This document shows, one piece after another, positions 42,217 to 51,539 of a stretch of DNA of 64,000 nucleotides. The first letter of the stretch is position 1, and the number at the start of each line of letters is the position of its first letter. The notes below the pieces were generated by a model. The model did not search any database. It saw only the letters and a list, made by a program, of their open reading frames with translations, and was not told where the DNA came from. This stretch comes from CAMCXE01 sp046347475 (GTDB taxonomy: Bacteria > Pseudomonadota > Gammaproteobacteria > Pseudomonadales > Cellvibrionaceae). The position numbers were made by a program, and so were the translations under genes. The stretch spans positions 248,001-312,000 of the forward strand of contig JAXMGD010000003.1 of the NCBI GenBank assembly GCA_046347475.1, read 5' to 3'.

Positions 42217-44970
42217 TTACATCTCCTGGTGAGTGGGTTGATGAATATCCGGCCAGGTAAAATAAAACCAGCAGCCGGATACTCCGTCGGATTCAACGCG
42301 AATAGTACCACCGCGTCCTTCCACCGTCTTCTTAACTAATGCCAGCCCAATGCCGCTGCCTTCAACCACATCCCGCGGTTTAAGGGTTTGAAACATGGTA
42401 AATATTTTGTCGTGATGCTCAGGGGCAATGCCTGTGCCATTATCCCCCACACCAAATTCAAAACCGTCCCGGCGTTTGTTCGCTTCTATATACACCTCAA
42501 TACGGTCACCCGGATGATGTTTAATGGCATTGCCAATTAAATTCCGAAAAATAACCTCCAGGGGCGCCCGTTGGGTGGTCAGTACCGGCATGGGTGATAG
42601 GTACTTAAGCTGAGCGGGTTTATTTGCCGAAAATAAATCAAAAATATCATCGACAAGCGCACGGCTGTCCACCACAACGGCTTCGCCTAAGCTGCGCCCA
42701 GCGCGAGAGTATTCCAATAAATCATCTAGTAATTTTTCCATGCGTTTTATGCGATTTTGCATCAGCGCTAAATGTTTTTGAGTGCCGCTGTCCAATTGGC
42801 CTTCCAAATCCTCAGCAATCCAACTGGCTAATTGATCAATACCGCGCAAGGGTGATTTTAGATCGTGAGATGCAATGTAGGTAAAACTATTTAGTTCGGC
42901 ATTGATCGCCGTCATTTCGCGCAACAATTTTTGTTGGCGTTGCTCGTCCTGTTTAGCTTTCGTGATATCCAAATTAACGCCGTAGAGTTTTAGTGCCGCT
43001 CCGTTGGCATCACGTAAGACATAAGCTTGAGCTTTGATATAACGCATGGCGCCATTAGGATGAATAATACGAAATTCAGTATCAAATGGCGCCGAGCCTG
43101 CGATGCTTGCCTGCAAGGCTTGTTCGCTCCGGGTTAAATCGTCCGGGTGAACGGCTTTGGACCAAAGTGAATAAGGCTGCGCCGACTGGGGTGTTATTTC
43201 CAAACCATAAATGTGATACATGGTATCGTCCCAATGCAAAGTTTGGCTAGTCAAATCATAGTCCCAAAACCCCACACCGGCCGCGCTCGCGGCAAGGCTA
43301 AAACGCGTGTTAGCGTGCAAAAGAACTTCTTCATTTTTTTTAATATGCGTAAGGTCAATGATTGTAGCTAAAACATGCAAGCCATCGAAACCTGGTACGC
43401 TATTAAGACCCACCTCGACGGGAAATTCACTACCATTTTTGCGAAGGGCGTATAACTCCATATTGCGGCCCATCGGACGGGAGCTTGCGCACGCCAAATA
43501 GGCGGCTCGATGCGCTTGGTGTTTGGTTTGGTGCTGCGGCGGAATTAATTTTTCCACTTTGCAGCCTATTAACTCTTCAGCCAAGTAGCCAAACAGGAAA
43601 ATTACCTGTTGATTGGCGCGAATGATTTCCCCCTCCGCATTGACAATAATGATTGCCTCGGGCACAGATTCGATAATTAAATCAGCATAATCTAGACTCG
43701 TCTTCAATCGCAGATTGCTTGCATGAATTTCATTATCACGGGCAATTATTTTATCGCGCATAATTTCGAGTGCGCTGGCTAAGCCTTTTACTTCAGGTAC
43801 ACTTGCGGCAGGCATCACAGTAGAAAAATCGCCATCACCCAAAGCATGAGCGACAGAGCTTAATTGTATTAGGGGTGTCATTAATCTGCGCACATAGCCA
43901 TAAATTAACACGGTTATTGATAGGGTAATGGCGAAGGCGCTCAAAATAATAATTTTATTTATGCCGCGGTTACGGGCGCTGATATAGTCTTGCTCAACTG
44001 CGTAAACCAAGGATAAAATGCGCTCCTTATCGAGTGTTAAATCTGTTTGCACCCCATACATCATTTGCCCTGCAAGGGTAAATGGCACTAAGCGGCCTGC
44101 GGGTAAGGTGGTTAACATACTGTCTTGCGTGTTAAGAGCTTTGCCGGCAATGGCTTCTAAATCCTGCTGCCAACTAAATGAATTGCCCAGACCCTTACCA
44201 AATATTTTTTCATTGTTGGGATGAATAATATATTCACCCGTCTGAGTAAACATATAAGCCGCTATATAGTTTAAGTTATCCGCTGTTAATTTATCCAACG
44301 CAGCACCAATATCCATATTAATAACCAACATGCCAAAAACATGGCCTTGCTCGTTATACACAGGTGTTGCAGCACTTATCATACGCCGCAAAGGCCGCTC
44401 AAGCTCGCCCTTTTCCTCATGCAAATGGATGTCTGAAATATACACCTCGCCCTTGTTTAAACGGACGGCCGGAAGAAAAGCTTCCTGCAATTTCATTATG
44501 TGTAATTTTGCACCCTCTTCAACCGCAATTGCACCCGCCGCTGAGCGCACGTGAATCAGTTCCCGGCTGTTATCAGTAAGGCTAATAAATAAGATTTCAA
44601 AATATTCTGGATTGGCGTCAAGAAACGACGTTATACGTCCTTGCAAGCGCTTAGTTAATATACCGCTGCTTTGTTGCTCCGCCTCGTCAAAGCCATTATG
44701 CTCAATGGCTCTCACCAAACCATCGAGCGATGGCAAGCGAGATAAATACGTTACATCGCGATTAAGCCGGTCAATTTTAGTGCGCAGCTCTTTATTATTG
44801 TATTGTGCCTTGGTTTCCAACTGAGTTTGGAGTTCAGATAAAACTGCTTTGCGCGCCAGTTGATTGGACAAATAAATTTGCACCGTGGTCGCTAAAAATA
44901 TCAGCATCACCACACCGAAGATGATGCGAACACTTAAGGATAGGCGCGCTGAGGCGGCGACTGGTTGCAT
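42217..44970 (-). CDS. Membrane sensor histidine kinase with Cache, HAMP and two PAS domains
   Basis: This 917-residue kinase has helix 1 at about 13-31 (IIFGVVMLIFLATTVQIYL) and a periplasmic dCache-like region to about 340. Helix 2 lies at about 345-365, with HAMP to about 415. A PAS domain at about 430-545 (ESVPEAIIIVNAEGEIIRAN) and a second at about 555-675 (PYSLWSKAVHPDDLTRSE) follow. The HisKA domain has phospho-acceptor His702 in YIASHDLKSPLRG. The ATPase domain shows NLIGNAIKHHPGD (N box), DNGTGIAPEHHDKIF and GSGIGLALVKKTVEGRGG. The signal is unknown. It is coupled to the adjacent receiver protein. Confidence 0.92.
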   Translation of the reverse strand: MQPVAASARLSLSVRIIFGVVMLIFLATTVQIYLSNQLARKAVLSELQTQLETKAQYNNKELRTKIDRLNRDVTYLSRLPSLDGLVRAIEHNGFDEAEQQSSGILTKRLQGRITSFLDANPEYFEILFISLTDNSRELIHVRSAAGAIAVEEGAKLHIMKLQEAFLPAVRLNKGEVYISDIHLHEEKGELERPLRRMISAATPVYNEQGHVFGMLVINMDIGAALDKLTADNLNYIAAYMFTQTGEYIIHPNNEKIFGKGLGNSFSWQQDLEAIAGKALNTQDSMLTTLPAGRLVPFTLAGQMMYGVQTDLTLDKERILSLVYAVEQDYISARNRGINKIIILSAFAITLSITVLIYGYVRRLMTPLIQLSSVAHALGDGDFSTVMPAASVPEVKGLASALEIMRDKIIARDNEIHASNLRLKTSLDYADLIIESVPEAIIIVNAEGEIIRANQQVIFLFGYLAEELIGCKVEKLIPPQHQTKHQAHRAAYLACASSRPMGRNMELYALRKNGSEFPVEVGLNSVPGFDGLHVLATIIDLTHIKKNEEVLLHANTRFSLAASAAGVGFWDYDLTSQTLHWDDTMYHIYGLEITPQSAQPYSLWSKAVHPDDLTRSEQALQASIAGSAPFDTEFRIIHPNGAMRYIKAQAYVLRDANGAALKLYGVNLDITKAKQDEQRQQKLLREMTAINAELNSFTYIASHDLKSPLRGIDQLASWIAEDLEGQLDSGTQKHLALMQNRIKRMEKLLDDLLEYSRAGRSLGEAVVVDSRALVDDIFDLFSANKPAQLKYLSPMPVLTTQRAPLEVIFRNLIGNAIKHHPGDRIEVYIEANKRRDGFEFGVGDNGTGIAPEHHDKIFTMFQTLKPRDVVEGSGIGLALVKKTVEGRGGTIRVESDGVSGCWFYFTWPDIHQPTHQEM

Positions 44971-45608
44971 AGGTTACCCGACTGAGAGGCTATTCGCTGT
45001 TAACTATAATAATGGGTACCGCGAGTGTAATCACAAAGCGCTGATTAAGCGCTGCATGGGTTATATTTATTCGGCGCACACGAGCTTATTGCCGAGCTGT
45101 CGCCGTACAATGAACCCGTCGCTAATAAGTGAATTTGCGTGTGTTAGCTGAGTGCGTTGCGGCCTTCGCCGCTATGAGCATAATAATAGCATGGGGCCAG
45201 GCTAATTCACCTGCTAATAGCCCTTATGAAATAGCCCGATAATTAGGCGGCGCTATTTGATGCCGTCTTTTACATTCAATTAAACTCTAAGGCAGTTGCA
45301 TTGGGTAAAGGATGATCTGCATAGAAAGCGTTTATTGCCTGGCTCTGAGCACATCCCGAGGGTAAGCAATGGCTGCTCTTTTGGCGACTTCCCAATTAAT
45401 ACCTGTGGCAAAGTTGCCGCACCGACGACCTAAGCCCTAGCGAGTCTTAAGGGCACCTTCCAGAAATTCACTTTTTGCGCCATCGCGATGTTATTTTCGT
45501 GCTCAGTCGGTCATTTATAGCGCATAAGCGCACTTCTGCCGCATGTAACTGCCTTGCGATCATCGCGAAAATTCCATTCCCAGAGGTGCCCTTATAGGCC
45601 GTGCTAAA
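44971..45608. other. Intergenic region without a gene
   Basis: About 640 bp between two minus-strand genes. Short open frames on both strands lack codon or family support. It should hold the kinase promoter near 44971. Nothing else was recognised. Confidence 0.55.
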
Positions 45609-46811
45609 TCAAGGGCGATTGGCATAACGCATGGCCAGCCAAGCGCTCGAGCACAACAGTAAAAACCCCAGCGTGACCGGTTGCAGGCTATTGTTATACG
45701 CCAAGCCAATACAGGTGCCCAACACCAAAGAAATAGCCGATGAAACAGCACCTATAATCGCCGATGCCATACCGGCAATATGCCCCATAGGCTCCATGGC
45801 AATCGCATTGCTATTGCCAAAAATAAAACCAAAACATAAAAAATTAAACCCTGCAAACAGCATAAACATCCCTAGACTAACCGCAAGCCAAGACTGTATC
45901 GCTAAAAAAATAATAGCGGCGACAATCATGCCGCGCAGGGCAAGGTCACATAAGCGGCGCATGCCAATACGCTCCACCAGGTACGCATTACCCAACGAAG
46001 CCGCACCAAAAATAAGTGCCAACACGCCAAAATAAACGGTAAACAAGCTGCCGGTGGCAAACAATTCTTGGAATATCTGTTGTGAAGAATTTAAGTAGCC
46101 GATCAAACTGCCAAAAATACAGCCCATACATAGGGTGTAACCCATACTAATTTTATTGCCCACCACCTCTTTAAACCCCGCACTAAAATGGGAGGCGGAC
46201 AAACCAATACGCTTAGGTTTGGGCAAAGTCTCCTCCAGGCGCAAAAAAATCCAACCGCCGATCAGCAGTGCGTAGCCAATGTAAAAAATAAAAATACTAC
46301 GCCAATCGGCTAAAAATAAAATGCCTTGGCCCAAAGAAGGCGCAATCGCCGGTACACCCATAAATATCAGCATCACAATGGACATAATTTTGGCCATCTG
46401 CTCACCTGAATATTTATCCCGCACAATAGACATAGCCGCCACATAAGGCCCAGATACACCCAAGCCCTGAATCAAACGCCCCAGTAACAATTGCGGTAAA
46501 TCCTGCCCGACATAACAGATCAGGCTACCCACAAAATACAGCGCTAAACCCAGGTATAAAATAGGTTTGCGCCCCAAAGCATCGGAAACCGGGCCCGATA
46601 TTAATTGACCGATGGTCATGCCGAGAAAAATAGCGGTGATAAGCAATTGCACCTGGTTGGCATCGGTGATGTTAAGATCGTTGCGAATAATGCCCAAGGC
46701 CGGCAAAAGCGCGTCGATGGAAATGGCAATAATCGACATCAAAAGCGCAATTAAAACCGTAAATTCCGCTCGCGTGATGCTAGCGGATGGCGTTTGAGTT
46801 GAAACAGTCAT
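45609..46811 (-). CDS. Bcr/CflA-type multidrug exporter (MFS)
   Basis: This 400-residue protein has about 12 helices. The family pattern includes TIGQLISGPVSDALGRKPIL (motif A), LLGRLIQGLGVSGPYVAAMS and PAIAPSLGQGILFLADWRSI, all typical of the 12-helix drug:proton antiporters in the Bcr/CflA branch. The frame extends two codons further to a TTG at 46817; ATG at 46811 is more likely. The exported compound is unknown. Confidence 0.9.
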   Translation of the reverse strand: MTVSTQTPSASITRAEFTVLIALLMSIIAISIDALLPALGIIRNDLNITDANQVQLLITAIFLGMTIGQLISGPVSDALGRKPILYLGLALYFVGSLICYVGQDLPQLLLGRLIQGLGVSGPYVAAMSIVRDKYSGEQMAKIMSIVMLIFMGVPAIAPSLGQGILFLADWRSIFIFYIGYALLIGGWIFLRLEETLPKPKRIGLSASHFSAGFKEVVGNKISMGYTLCMGCIFGSLIGYLNSSQQIFQELFATGSLFTVYFGVLALIFGAASLGNAYLVERIGMRRLCDLALRGMIVAAIIFLAIQSWLAVSLGMFMLFAGFNFLCFGFIFGNSNAIAMEPMGHIAGMASAIIGAVSSAISLVLGTCIGLAYNNSLQPVTLGFLLLCSSAWLAMRYANRP

Positions 46812-47621
46812 AATCAAGGTAAATCCAATGTGAGGGGGTATTGGCTAGTCGAACGACCTCGTGTTTAATCGACAGCGGGCAGATAAAAATAGTCTGTAGA
46901 CTCACACTAAGCGCGGTTTTAGTGGCAGGTAGCGGTGCAAAGCCGCCTAGTATATGAGCATTATTTGGATGGCGCCTAGCCGCACTCAAAGCCTAATGCC
47001 TATGAACGCGGCGTGGGATTTAATGGCATAAATACTTATGCCATCGCGGTTTACGCAGCAAGCTATTTTTAAACCTGCGCTGACCCGAACATACACCCCA
47101 CCGAGAGAATAATCCACCTCACCTCAACAATAACGCGCCTATTGTCTGTTTTTAAAGGCAAACGTTACAGCCGGTTACGGCTCCCGTCGTCCATCCTAAA
47201 CCCCTGAGTCATCCTGCGCGAAGTCGCAGGATCCAGTCCTTGTATTAACTGCAACGCTTTTTTGGTGCTCGCCAACAGCAAAATCTAACCGGCCGCTGTA
47301 CCTCAATCCCAACTACATAAGGGCTTGTCGGCCTATCCAGCACTTGTTCGCCTATATAATTTTCCAGCTAAGGCCTTGGTCGCCGTCTATTTTGGTGCTA
47401 TAAAAGCTGAAACCATTGTAGCGCACTCCCCCATAGCTAAAAGAAAGCGTCACGCCTAGCTATCAGCAAGCATGTGCGCAAAGAGCCGCGCACGGATTAT
47501 TGCTGCCCCAAGAATATAAAGAAAAGGATTTTTAGGCGGCGCTACAGATTGGGTGATGCTCGGCGAGAAAATTGTGATAAACGGTATCATCATTTAAATG
47601 AACTGATAACATGGATTAAAA
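46812..47621. other. Intergenic region without a gene
   Basis: About 810 bp between divergent genes. A short hairpin atcctgcg-cgaagt-cgcaggat lies at 47213-47234. Several short open frames have no recognisable product. Base use becomes AT-rich from about 47570 on. Confidence 0.55.
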
Positions 47622-48773
47622 ATGAAATCTATAAATACCGAAGGATGTGAGAGACATTTTTACATTGATGCTTTGCGGGTAATTGCCGTTTTGTTGATGT
47701 TTGTCTTTCATGTATCTATGATATTTGCCGCTGAATCCGATTGGCATATAAAAAATACAGAGCAAAGCAGGGTTCTTCTCGAAGTCAATTATTTTATATC
47801 TTTTTTTAGAATGCCACTTCTGTTTCTTGTTTCAGGTTATATTGCATCCATTTTATTGGCTCGTTTAAATTGGAAAGAGTTTATTGTTCAGCGATTTCAG
47901 CGATTAATAATACCCTTGACCGTCTGGACTTTTATTCTGGTCGCCCCTCAAATATTTTTTGAGAGAAGGCTGGACGGTTACACCGCTTCCTATTTCGACT
48001 TCTACAAAACTTTTTTAAAGTTTGAATGGTGGCCAAGTGGAAATTTTCATTGGCTCCACCTTTGGTTCATACCATATTTGTTCGCATACAATTTAATTTC
48101 AATCCCAGTCTTTATTTTCTTAAAAAAATCACGTCTTTTGTCTTCTTTGGATCAGGCCAAATCACAAAATTTAACTTATATTTATGTATATATTTTAATC
48201 GCGTCATTGCCATATGCTTTTTTAACTACAAAGTTCCCCGTAACATATGATTTTCTGCACGATTATGCTCGACATTCATTTTATGTGCCATTTGTGCTGG
48301 CGGGTGTTTTATTGTTAAGATTTGACAGTTTGATTTATCTAATTACAGAAAATAGGATCTCCATTCTTCGCGCTGCATTTTTAAATACCATGCTAATTTT
48401 TACACTCAGATGGAATGACTGGGATTCATTTCACATTTGGAAAAACTGGTCAGAACTGCCGCAAACATATATCTATCTTGCAATATTAAATATCAATTCA
48501 TGGTTGTGGGTGTTGGCATGTTTAGGGTATGGCAGAAGGTATCTAAATGATGAAAACGTATTTTTTAAGTACGCCAACAAAGCAGTTTATCCTTTTTATA
48601 TACTTCATCAAACGGTAATTGTAACAATAGGATATTACGTTGTAAGAACATCAGATAATGCTGCATTTAAGTATGTTTTCATTCTGCTTGTGTCATTCTG
48701 GCTGTGTGTTTCAATTTATCATCTGTTAATTCGCCCATATTCAGTTGCACGGTATTTGTTTGGTTCAAAATAG
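47622..48773 (+). CDS. Acyltransferase family 3 membrane protein
   Basis: This 383-residue protein has about ten hydrophobic helices. The first contains YIDALRVIAVLLMFVFHVSM, with the conserved His of acyltransferase-3 enzymes, and FRMPLLFLVSGYIASILL holds the next conserved motif. These proteins move acetyl or succinyl groups to sugars of glycans or lipids at the inner membrane (OpgC, OafA, and similar). The MFVFHVSMIFA and FYILHQTVIV segments recall the OpgC-like branch. The gene is clearly AT-rich compared with its neighbours, which suggests transfer. Substrate unknown. Confidence 0.85.
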   Translation: MKSINTEGCERHFYIDALRVIAVLLMFVFHVSMIFAAESDWHIKNTEQSRVLLEVNYFISFFRMPLLFLVSGYIASILLARLNWKEFIVQRFQRLIIPLTVWTFILVAPQIFFERRLDGYTASYFDFYKTFLKFEWWPSGNFHWLHLWFIPYLFAYNLISIPVFIFLKKSRLLSSLDQAKSQNLTYIYVYILIASLPYAFLTTKFPVTYDFLHDYARHSFYVPFVLAGVLLLRFDSLIYLITENRISILRAAFLNTMLIFTLRWNDWDSFHIWKNWSELPQTYIYLAILNINSWLWVLACLGYGRRYLNDENVFFKYANKAVYPFYILHQTVIVTIGYYVVRTSDNAAFKYVFILLVSFWLCVSIYHLLIRPYSVARYLFGSK

Positions 48774-48928
48774 GTGGGCTTGAGATATTAAAGGGCGTTG
48801 CTGCACCGCTTCGGCACTTCGCGTTTGCGCCCGATAGTTTTTCATGCCCAGCATTATGGTTTTGCTGCGCAAAAGTCACCACCTAAAATCTGCCGTGTAA
48901 CTCGGCATTAAATTATTAAGGAGAAATT

Positions 48929-49450
48929 ATGCATATTATCATTGCCTTTTTGACTGCATTAGTAACATTGCTCTATGCCTTAGAGAGACTAGGCGTTGAT
49001 TTGGGTTGGCTTAATCCCTGGGCCTGGAGGCGTCGTCGAGCATGGTTAAAGCGCTCTACGGCAAATCCCGTTTTTTCGCTCGATAAGCCAATAGACGCTG
49101 CCGCACTAATTGTCACCGCAGCTGCAAAAATAGACGGTGATATTTCTATTCAAGAGAAAGAAGAACTAAAAAGGATATTTGTTTCCGCATTTAATTTGCC
49201 AGAAAAGGCAGCGACGCAGCTGCTAGGTGCTAGCGTCTTTCTTCTCGGCTCCGGCGAAGACGTTTTCAACTCACCGGATAGAGTTTTGCGCAATACAATC
49301 GACAAGTTTACAGACGAACAGAAGAATTCTGTTTTGGATATACTTCAAAAAGTAGTCGCTATAGGCGGCAGTCCTTCTGCTATGCAAACAGAGTTTGTAA
49401 GCAAAGTGCAAGCGGCTATGTTTCCAAATAATGATAAGCGTAATTGGTAA
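48929..49450 (+). CDS. TerB-like domain protein with N-terminal membrane anchor
   Basis: This 173-residue protein starts with a hydrophobic helix (MHIIIAFLTALVTLLYAL) and an Arg-rich stretch (WAWRRRRAWLKR). The rest (about 50-165) is a helical domain containing AALIVTAAAKIDGDISIQEK and EELKRIFVSAFNL, the TerB/DjlA-N pattern with Asp residues that can bind metal. Function in this form is unknown. A weak aaggag site lies before the ATG. Confidence 0.65.
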   Translation: MHIIIAFLTALVTLLYALERLGVDLGWLNPWAWRRRRAWLKRSTANPVFSLDKPIDAAALIVTAAAKIDGDISIQEKEELKRIFVSAFNLPEKAATQLLGASVFLLGSGEDVFNSPDRVLRNTIDKFTDEQKNSVLDILQKVVAIGGSPSAMQTEFVSKVQAAMFPNNDKRNW

Positions 49451-49522
49451 GTCATTTAAAAATCCCGCGCTTACAATTGATTTTATCTGCCCAGTATCTA
49501 TTCACCCCAAACAGGAACCAAA

Positions 49523-49921
49523 ATGAAAATCACCGGAGAATTTCAGGTTAAGTTACAGCCAATGGAATCTTATGCAAAAGGCACTGAAGGCATAAATTTA
49601 GGCCGTATGTCTATCGACAAAACATTTTCAGGCCCACTAGAGGCAACAAGCCAGGGTGAAATGCTCAGTGCCCTGACGGCTACTCAGGGGTCGGCGGGGT
49701 ACGTTGCTATTGAGCAAGTAGTGGGTTCACTTTCCGGCAAAAAAGGCAGCTTTGTGCTGCAGCACTTCGGCACTATGAACCGTGGCCAAGACAGGTTGGT
49801 ACTTGAGGTTGTGCCAGACTCCGGTACGGGGGAATTAATAGGCCTTGCTGGAAAAATGCGAATTAAAAAAGATAATGGCAAGCATCTGTATGAATTTGAA
49901 TACGAACTTTTACAACAATAG
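49523..49921 (+). CDS. DUF3224 protein
   Basis: This 132-residue protein matches DUF3224: it begins MKITGEFQVKLQPMESYAK and contains RMSIDKTFSGPLEATSQGEM, GYVAIEQVVGSLSGKKGSF, QHFGTMNRG and VVPDSGTGELIGLAGKM. The family has an allene-oxide-cyclase-like barrel of unknown activity. It follows the TerB-like gene by about 70 bp on the same strand. Confidence 0.85.
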   Translation: MKITGEFQVKLQPMESYAKGTEGINLGRMSIDKTFSGPLEATSQGEMLSALTATQGSAGYVAIEQVVGSLSGKKGSFVLQHFGTMNRGQDRLVLEVVPDSGTGELIGLAGKMRIKKDNGKHLYEFEYELLQQ

Positions 49922-50051
49922 CCTAATAGAAATTTTAAAATGAGATTTTTGCACTGTGGCTGTGGCGTTTAGGCTAGACCCCTTGCAAAAATGATTTTTT
50001 CTGGTTTTAACACCGTTTTGCAACGATTCTTAGATTTGTATAGCCAGTGCC

Positions 50052-50615
50052 TTAAAGGCTATACACCAAGCGCTGCAACTGCTCCATCCCCTGTGGCCAG
50101 TCCGCTATATTAGACGCGGAATTAATATGGCCCAAATCTTTCACCCGTAAAAATTCCGCACCCCAGTTCATAGCCCATTGCGCCGCTTTGTCTGCGTCCA
50201 TCCAGGGGTCGTTTGTGCTGGCGATGAGTGTTGTTTTAACGCTCAGCGCTGTGTGCGGCAGCATATGGGCTAAGGAAAATTTATCTGGGTCAGCGGGCGC
50301 GACCAAAAATAATGCACGGATTTTTTCTCGCTGCAATTGCGCCATACGCGCACTAGCTAAGGCGCCAAAACTGTGGGCAATTACAATAGGTGGCTCATTC
50401 TCCGCCGCTAATGCCTGCTCAATTGCCTCACACCATTTGCTTAAATTAGGCGTTGCCCAATTGTCTAATTCAATACGCCTACTGCCAACGAGCTGCGCTT
50501 GCCAGCGCGTTTGCCAGTGTTGTGCATCGCTATTATTTAAACCCGGCACTATAAGTGCCGGGTAAGCGGCTAAGGTTTGGTTTAATGGCTGGCGGATAGC
50601 GGTGGAGGTCGGCAT
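50052..50615 (-). CDS. Small alpha/beta hydrolase, RBBP9/YdeN family
   Basis: This 187-residue protein has the short RBBP9/YdeN fold: ALIVPGLNNSDAQHWQTRW, then ELDNWATPNLSKWCEAIE, the nucleophile elbow VIAHSFGALAS (Ser), LFLVAPADPDKF and the catalytic His region LGHINSASN. A longer frame starts at 50681, but the ATG at 50615 has an aaaggg ribosome-binding site 8 bp upstream and fits homologues. These are serine hydrolases of unknown natural substrate. Confidence 0.82.
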   Translation of the reverse strand: MPTSTAIRQPLNQTLAAYPALIVPGLNNSDAQHWQTRWQAQLVGSRRIELDNWATPNLSKWCEAIEQALAAENEPPIVIAHSFGALASARMAQLQREKIRALFLVAPADPDKFSLAHMLPHTALSVKTTLIASTNDPWMDADKAAQWAMNWGAEFLRVKDLGHINSASNIADWPQGMEQLQRLVYSL

Positions 50616-50772
50616 AACAAGGCCCTTTAAGTGTTGCTGGCGAGCAGAGTACACATCTTGGGCCGGTGGCTGAAGTACCAATTTTTTCTGAGCTTATAAC
50701 AAAGCAGCAGGTGTGGTTAGGCAAGAATATTCATGAACTCAAGGCTGGGAATGCGGCTAGCTAATCGAATCG

Positions 50773-50878
50773 CAGCAATAGCTACAGCTTATTTCAGACA
50801 CGCCGTGAATACGTCTGTGTAGGCTCGTCAAAAAGGTCCCTCTTTTTGACGCTCTGAAATAAGCTGTAGCCATTGCTG
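50773..50878. repeat. Palindromic repeat, family A, copy 2
   Basis: Arms at 50773-50799 and 50852-50878 pair with two mismatches. The inner stem cgtcaaaaag / ctttttgacg (50825-50850) is identical to copy 1 at 8379-8404. The outer arms carry compensated changes relative to copy 1. Confidence 0.9.
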
Positions 50879-50895
50879 TTCTATCGCGAAGTAAC

Positions 50896-51066
50896 TATTA
50901 ACCCGGCGACAAAATAGATCGTCCTGATCTATTTTGTCTTCGCCCCGCTAAAACTGGCGCAGATCGCGGATCTGCTTGTTTTAGCGGGGCTCGCGGCGGC
51001 TTTTGCCGCCGGAGCGGCATCCATGCCGCAGTTATTAACCCGGCACTAAATGTCGCCGGGTTAATA
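50896..51066. repeat. Compound hairpin cluster with family B ends
   Basis: At least four stems in tandem: gacaaaatagatc / gatctattttgtc (50908-50938); gccccgctaaaac / gttttagcggggc (50942-50990) around gcagatc/gatctgc; ggcggc-tttt-gccgcc (about 50995-51010); and tattaacccggc / gccgggttaata (51033-51066). The block opens with tattaacccggcgac, so it may be a family B element invaded by other repeats. Confidence 0.85.
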
Positions 51067-51283
51067 CTTATGCGGGTCTACTTTTTCCCAAGAACCTCTG
51101 GCCGAAAAATAAGCACTAAATAGCGCTACACAGTTTAGTGGCTGAATATTTGCCAGCTACCATAGGGGCAAACCAAAAAGTTATAAGCTCAGAAAAAATG
51201 AGTATTTTTAATTTATAACCATGGCTTTTACCATGGCACCCATCCCAACCCTAACGCTCACCCCATTTTATTAGGTAGCCAAG

Positions 51284-51469
51284 ATGCCCAATCAACCTGC
51301 ACCCGTGACTCTGTTGGATGATGAGGTGCTCGCTGAAATCAAACAACAATTGGCCCATTTACGCTATGGATCCCTGGAAATATCCGTTCACAACGGCCAG
51401 GTGGTGCAGTTGGAGCGGCGGGAGAAAAAACGCTGGGAAAAAGTGACGACGCCTAATCCCGCCCGTTAA
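51284..51469 (+). CDS. YezD/DUF2292-like small protein
   Basis: This 61-residue protein contains LDDEVLAEIKQQLAHLRYGS and LEISVHNGQVVQLERREKKR, the YezD/DUF2292 pattern. Members are small cytoplasmic proteins commonly found beside sulfur-assimilation genes, and here one is the first gene of a sulfate locus. Function is unknown; a regulatory or assembly role is a guess from context. Confidence 0.8.
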   Translation: MPNQPAPVTLLDDEVLAEIKQQLAHLRYGSLEISVHNGQVVQLERREKKRWEKVTTPNPAR

Positions 51470-51539
51470 TTATCAAAAAAAACAACACTGACCGGACCGC
51501 CGGAAGTGATATGCCCTTTATTTTTATCTGGAGTTTTGC

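Larger units (their letters stand above)
50616..51283. other. Intergenic region with palindrome family A copy 2 and a compound hairpin cluster
   Basis: The region between the hydrolase and the yezD-like gene contains two structured blocks, at 50773-50878 and 50896-51066. The remaining part from about 51070 should contain the promoter of the sulfate locus. No coding sequence seen. Confidence 0.65.
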
